The notes under the pieces: model-generated
What the model saw: only the letters and a program-made list of their open reading frames with translations
What the model was told of the DNA's origin: nothing
The model's database searches: none
Shown here: one piece after another, positions 61,624 to 64,000 of the stretch
How the letters are laid out: the number at the start of each line of letters is the position of its first letter
How positions within the stretch are numbered: the stretch's first letter is position 1
Program-made: the position numbers and the translations under genes
NCBI RefSeq assembly: GCF_964199755.1
Contig: NC_133901.1
Coordinates: 10,679,556 to 10,743,555, forward strand
DNA length: 64,000 nt
Direction: 5' to 3'
From: Larus michahellis
Taxonomy: Eukaryota; Chordata; Aves; Charadriiformes; Laridae

Positions 61624-64000
61624 CTGGGAAAGATGTCAGGAAAAAAACAGGTGGATGAGATAAAAGCAGAATTATATTTGGTGGGTAAAGCACTCTACTC
61701 CCAGGTATAGTTTACCAAAGACTATTTCACTAGATACTCAGGCATGGCACAGAAGGTGGCTTTCTTGTCATTTTTGCAGTTCCTCGTTAAAAAAAAAAAA
61801 CAAACCAAAAAACCAAACAAACAGAAACAAAAACCAAACAACCAAACATGAAAACATCTATTTAAGAACAGCTCTTCAGAAACATTACAAAAGACCAAGA
61901 ACTCTTTTTAATTGATATTAAAAAAAATCAGAAGACCAATAGAAGAATCTTGAGGGGAAGGGAGAAGCTTGGCCCTTGCAGAGAGGTTTGTAGAGAGTAA
62001 TTTTGTGACAAAATCCATAAGAGTACAGATAAAGGTAATCTCATCAACACAAGGCACTGCAGTTTTCAAAAGGTACCTCAAGGTTTGTCGTCAGAGGCTC
62101 CAAATTGTCATGAGGTAAGAAGGAAGGTCACCTCACTCATTAATAACGGGATAAAATTTAGAACATCAATACATAAGGGTTTGGGCTTCTTTCGGCGTTT
62201 GGACTGTTTTGGGGGGTTTTGTTTGGTTTTGGGTTGTTTTTTTATCACTGCAAGTATATAACAACGCAGTCTCATCCGTCCTGGGACATTTGCTGTTGAG
62301 CGTGTCCTTGAATGAATGGAAAGAAGGCTAGATAAGGAGCAAACAGCCTGCCCACAGACATAAGGCTCTTCTGGATTCCCCAAAATAAAGCTGCCTACAT
62401 ACCCATAGACCAGCTAGGTGATGAAATGGCGTACGTCCTGTAAGAGTAAGTGAAAAGTTCTGCGCTCAAAGAAAATACAGGTATAGTCTGACATGCGCAG
62501 TTATGCTCAGCATCAATTAGGAAGAATGTCTTGACATAAGCAGAGTAAATACTAGGAAATAACACAGCCGAGAATGCCATTTATACCATTTTAGAACCCT
62601 TCACATACATACCCACATCTTGTAACGCAGCACGCTCAGTCTAAGACCTAGAAAGGTGGTATATATTGGTAAGGAGTCAGACCAAACCCAAAATGGGAAC
62701 TCACCTGTCCAACTGTATTTTCCTAAACCAGAACCGAATGTAACCCCTTACTTTCAGGGTATCATCGAACTCAAAACGGAACGGACCATCAGAATAAGGC
62801 CCAGCTTCCTGCCCAGAAAGGTAACAAGTATAAATAGGAGTAGGGAACAGCTCGTACCCAAGAAAAAAACACAAGTAGAATAAGATTCTTTGGGGCAGGG
62901 GAGAAGAAAAGAGGGGAAGGGCGGCAAAAGGACAGAAGAGAGAGATGTCCAGAAAACCTACGTGTTAACGAAGTGAAGAGAGATTATTTTTTCATTTTGC
63001 CCTAAGTCATAAAAAGCAGCATCCCATAAAGTGATCAGACAGCAAATTCAAAACAAAGTGAAGCGTTTCCTCACATAACACAGGACTCAAGAGCAGAGCG
63101 CGTTGCTGCAGAAGGCTCTGGAAATCACCAGTGTGAGTTGATTCAGAGGATTAGATGTGTTCACAGGGAAAAGGCTTTTGGCAGACATCGGACAGGATGA
63201 TCTAGGCGTGGCCCTAACTGGAAGACTCTGAAGCGAAGGAGCAGCATCAGGAAAGGACGATGCTCCACGTATGTGCCCTATTCTTACACTTTTCCCTGTT
63301 GGACCTGTGTGGATAAGTATGTATTGTGTTACACTGTCAGAGCAACAGTCCGTCTACGGCCATCCTTGCGGTTTGCTCCCATTCTATTTTGCTTCTTTCT
63401 TTCCCCGTTTTAAAACCATTTTGAGAGTAGAAACAGTTTCTTGGGCCTATTTGCATACAACAGCCTGTAGAAAAAGCAAATACTTCCCTTCTTAGAAAGC
63501 TAGAAAAAATGTAAGGTGGAGATTCAAGACTGACCTTACACGTGTTTTAAGCATTTCTATTTTTAAGAACTATAGGTAGGTTTTCCAAGTCCAGGATAGT
63601 ATTTTTTTGCTGAACAGACACCCTACTTACGCCGTAGACCCAAATAACCAAACTAGCAAATAACATTAAATACCTTGCTATGTTCCAAATGCCACAGGAG
63701 CTGCCACGGCACAAAGACGTGAAATCCTAAACCCCTGAGGAGAGGTGGATGTTCCACACGGTCGCGTCCTACGCTTCTTCGCATCTACTAGAGGGAATCA
63801 CTAACCTCTTTGCAAACAAGGAAGACAATTTGTAGGGGATTTGAAAGCACGTCTCTAGTTGCGTCCATCCAGGATTTCAAGAATTAATCCCCCTCCAAGA
63901 GCAAATATTGTACCCGGGCTAAGATCCAACTGGAAAGTGGTTAAGTCAGCAACATAAAGCATTAACCTAAGGAAGCTCAGATCGTCAATGAAAAGGTCTA
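61624..64000 (-). other. SAG first intron or upstream region; no coding exon recognised
   Basis: Holds an A-rich low-complexity tract at 61,790-61,850 (acaaaccaaaaaacc-type) and a T/G-rich tract at 62,205-62,245 (ttttggggggttttg-type), both common in bird non-coding DNA. A non-coding SAG exon 1 and its rod promoter should lie here or further right. I could not place them. Short open frames in this stretch match nothing known to me. Confidence 0.6.
63040..63215 (+). mobile_element. Possible old CR1-like retroposon fragment
   Basis: The run gcgcgttgctgcagaaggc, tctggaaatcaccag, gattagatgtgttcacagg, gacaggatgatct resembles in order the 3' region of old CR1-type LINEs of birds, which read roughly as gttgccacaggaggttgtgg, then ggattagacattttcatgg. 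The similarity is loose and from memory. No ends or target duplication are visible. Confidence 0.3.

Noticed and set aside
54080..61693. Beta-arrestin (ARRB1/ARRB2) or cone arrestin (ARR3) as the identity of the arrestin gene
   Set aside because: Several stretches ([46 protein letters not shown]) follow SAG; the other arrestins differ at these places.
62656..62883. 75-codon plus-strand frame upstream of SAG
   Set aside because: No similarity recognised, no splice signals in register, ordinary base composition; expected by chance.

Overview
The window is vertebrate nuclear DNA, most likely from a bird. Arguments for this are a compact S-arrestin (rod arrestin, SAG) gene on the minus strand with small introns, a GC-rich CpG island, an LTR-type retroelement, and a very long tandem satellite. 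The species cannot be named from the sequence. No prokaryotic gene organisation is present, and the very long open frames on the left are produced by the satellite, not by genes.

Layout. (1) 1-46,531: one uninterrupted head-to-tail satellite array with a 180-bp monomer, about 258 copies, running off the left edge. Every copy is in the same orientation. I found only seven 1-bp length changes. Copies are organised in nested higher-order repeats of 7, 8, 10, 14, 33 and about 39 monomers. (2) 46,532-48,070: the degenerate edge of the array, about four old monomers, split by an 808-bp element that looks like a solo LTR (TGT...ACA ends, 4/5-matching 5-bp flanking duplication). (3) 48,150-48,685: four units of about 140 bp which, read on the minus strand, are diverged relatives of the same satellite, so the family switches orientation here. 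(4) 48,690-50,640: a CpG island with G-quadruplex-type and C-rich minisatellites, a strong plus-strand splice-donor-like site and a weaker minus-strand one. This is probably a promoter, but its gene is not identified. (5) 50,640-52,777: sequence with no recognised gene. (6) 52,778-61,623: thirteen coding exons of SAG on the minus strand, with intact splice sites and reading phase, covering 372 complete codons from the start. The last roughly 30 residues expected from the mammalian protein were not found. (7) 61,624-64,000: upstream SAG sequence, no coding exon recognised, one possible old retroposon fragment.

How it fits together. SAG binds light-activated, phosphorylated rhodopsin in rods and stops transducin signalling. 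The window keeps its phosphate-sensing lysines, polar-core arginine and aspartates, and finger loop, so the gene looks functional. In human 2q37 the order is ATG16L1-SAG-DGKD, all in one direction. By that synteny the CpG island is where a DGKD promoter would be expected, and the satellite would then lie in or against that gene. This is inference; no DGKD exon was recognised.

The most interesting material is the satellite: its near-absence of indels, its nested higher-order structure including a perfect 1,440-bp duplication, a dyad (TGGCGC-C-GCGCCA) retained or replaced by other symmetric forms in degenerate edge copies, and the inverted relatives that abut the CpG island.
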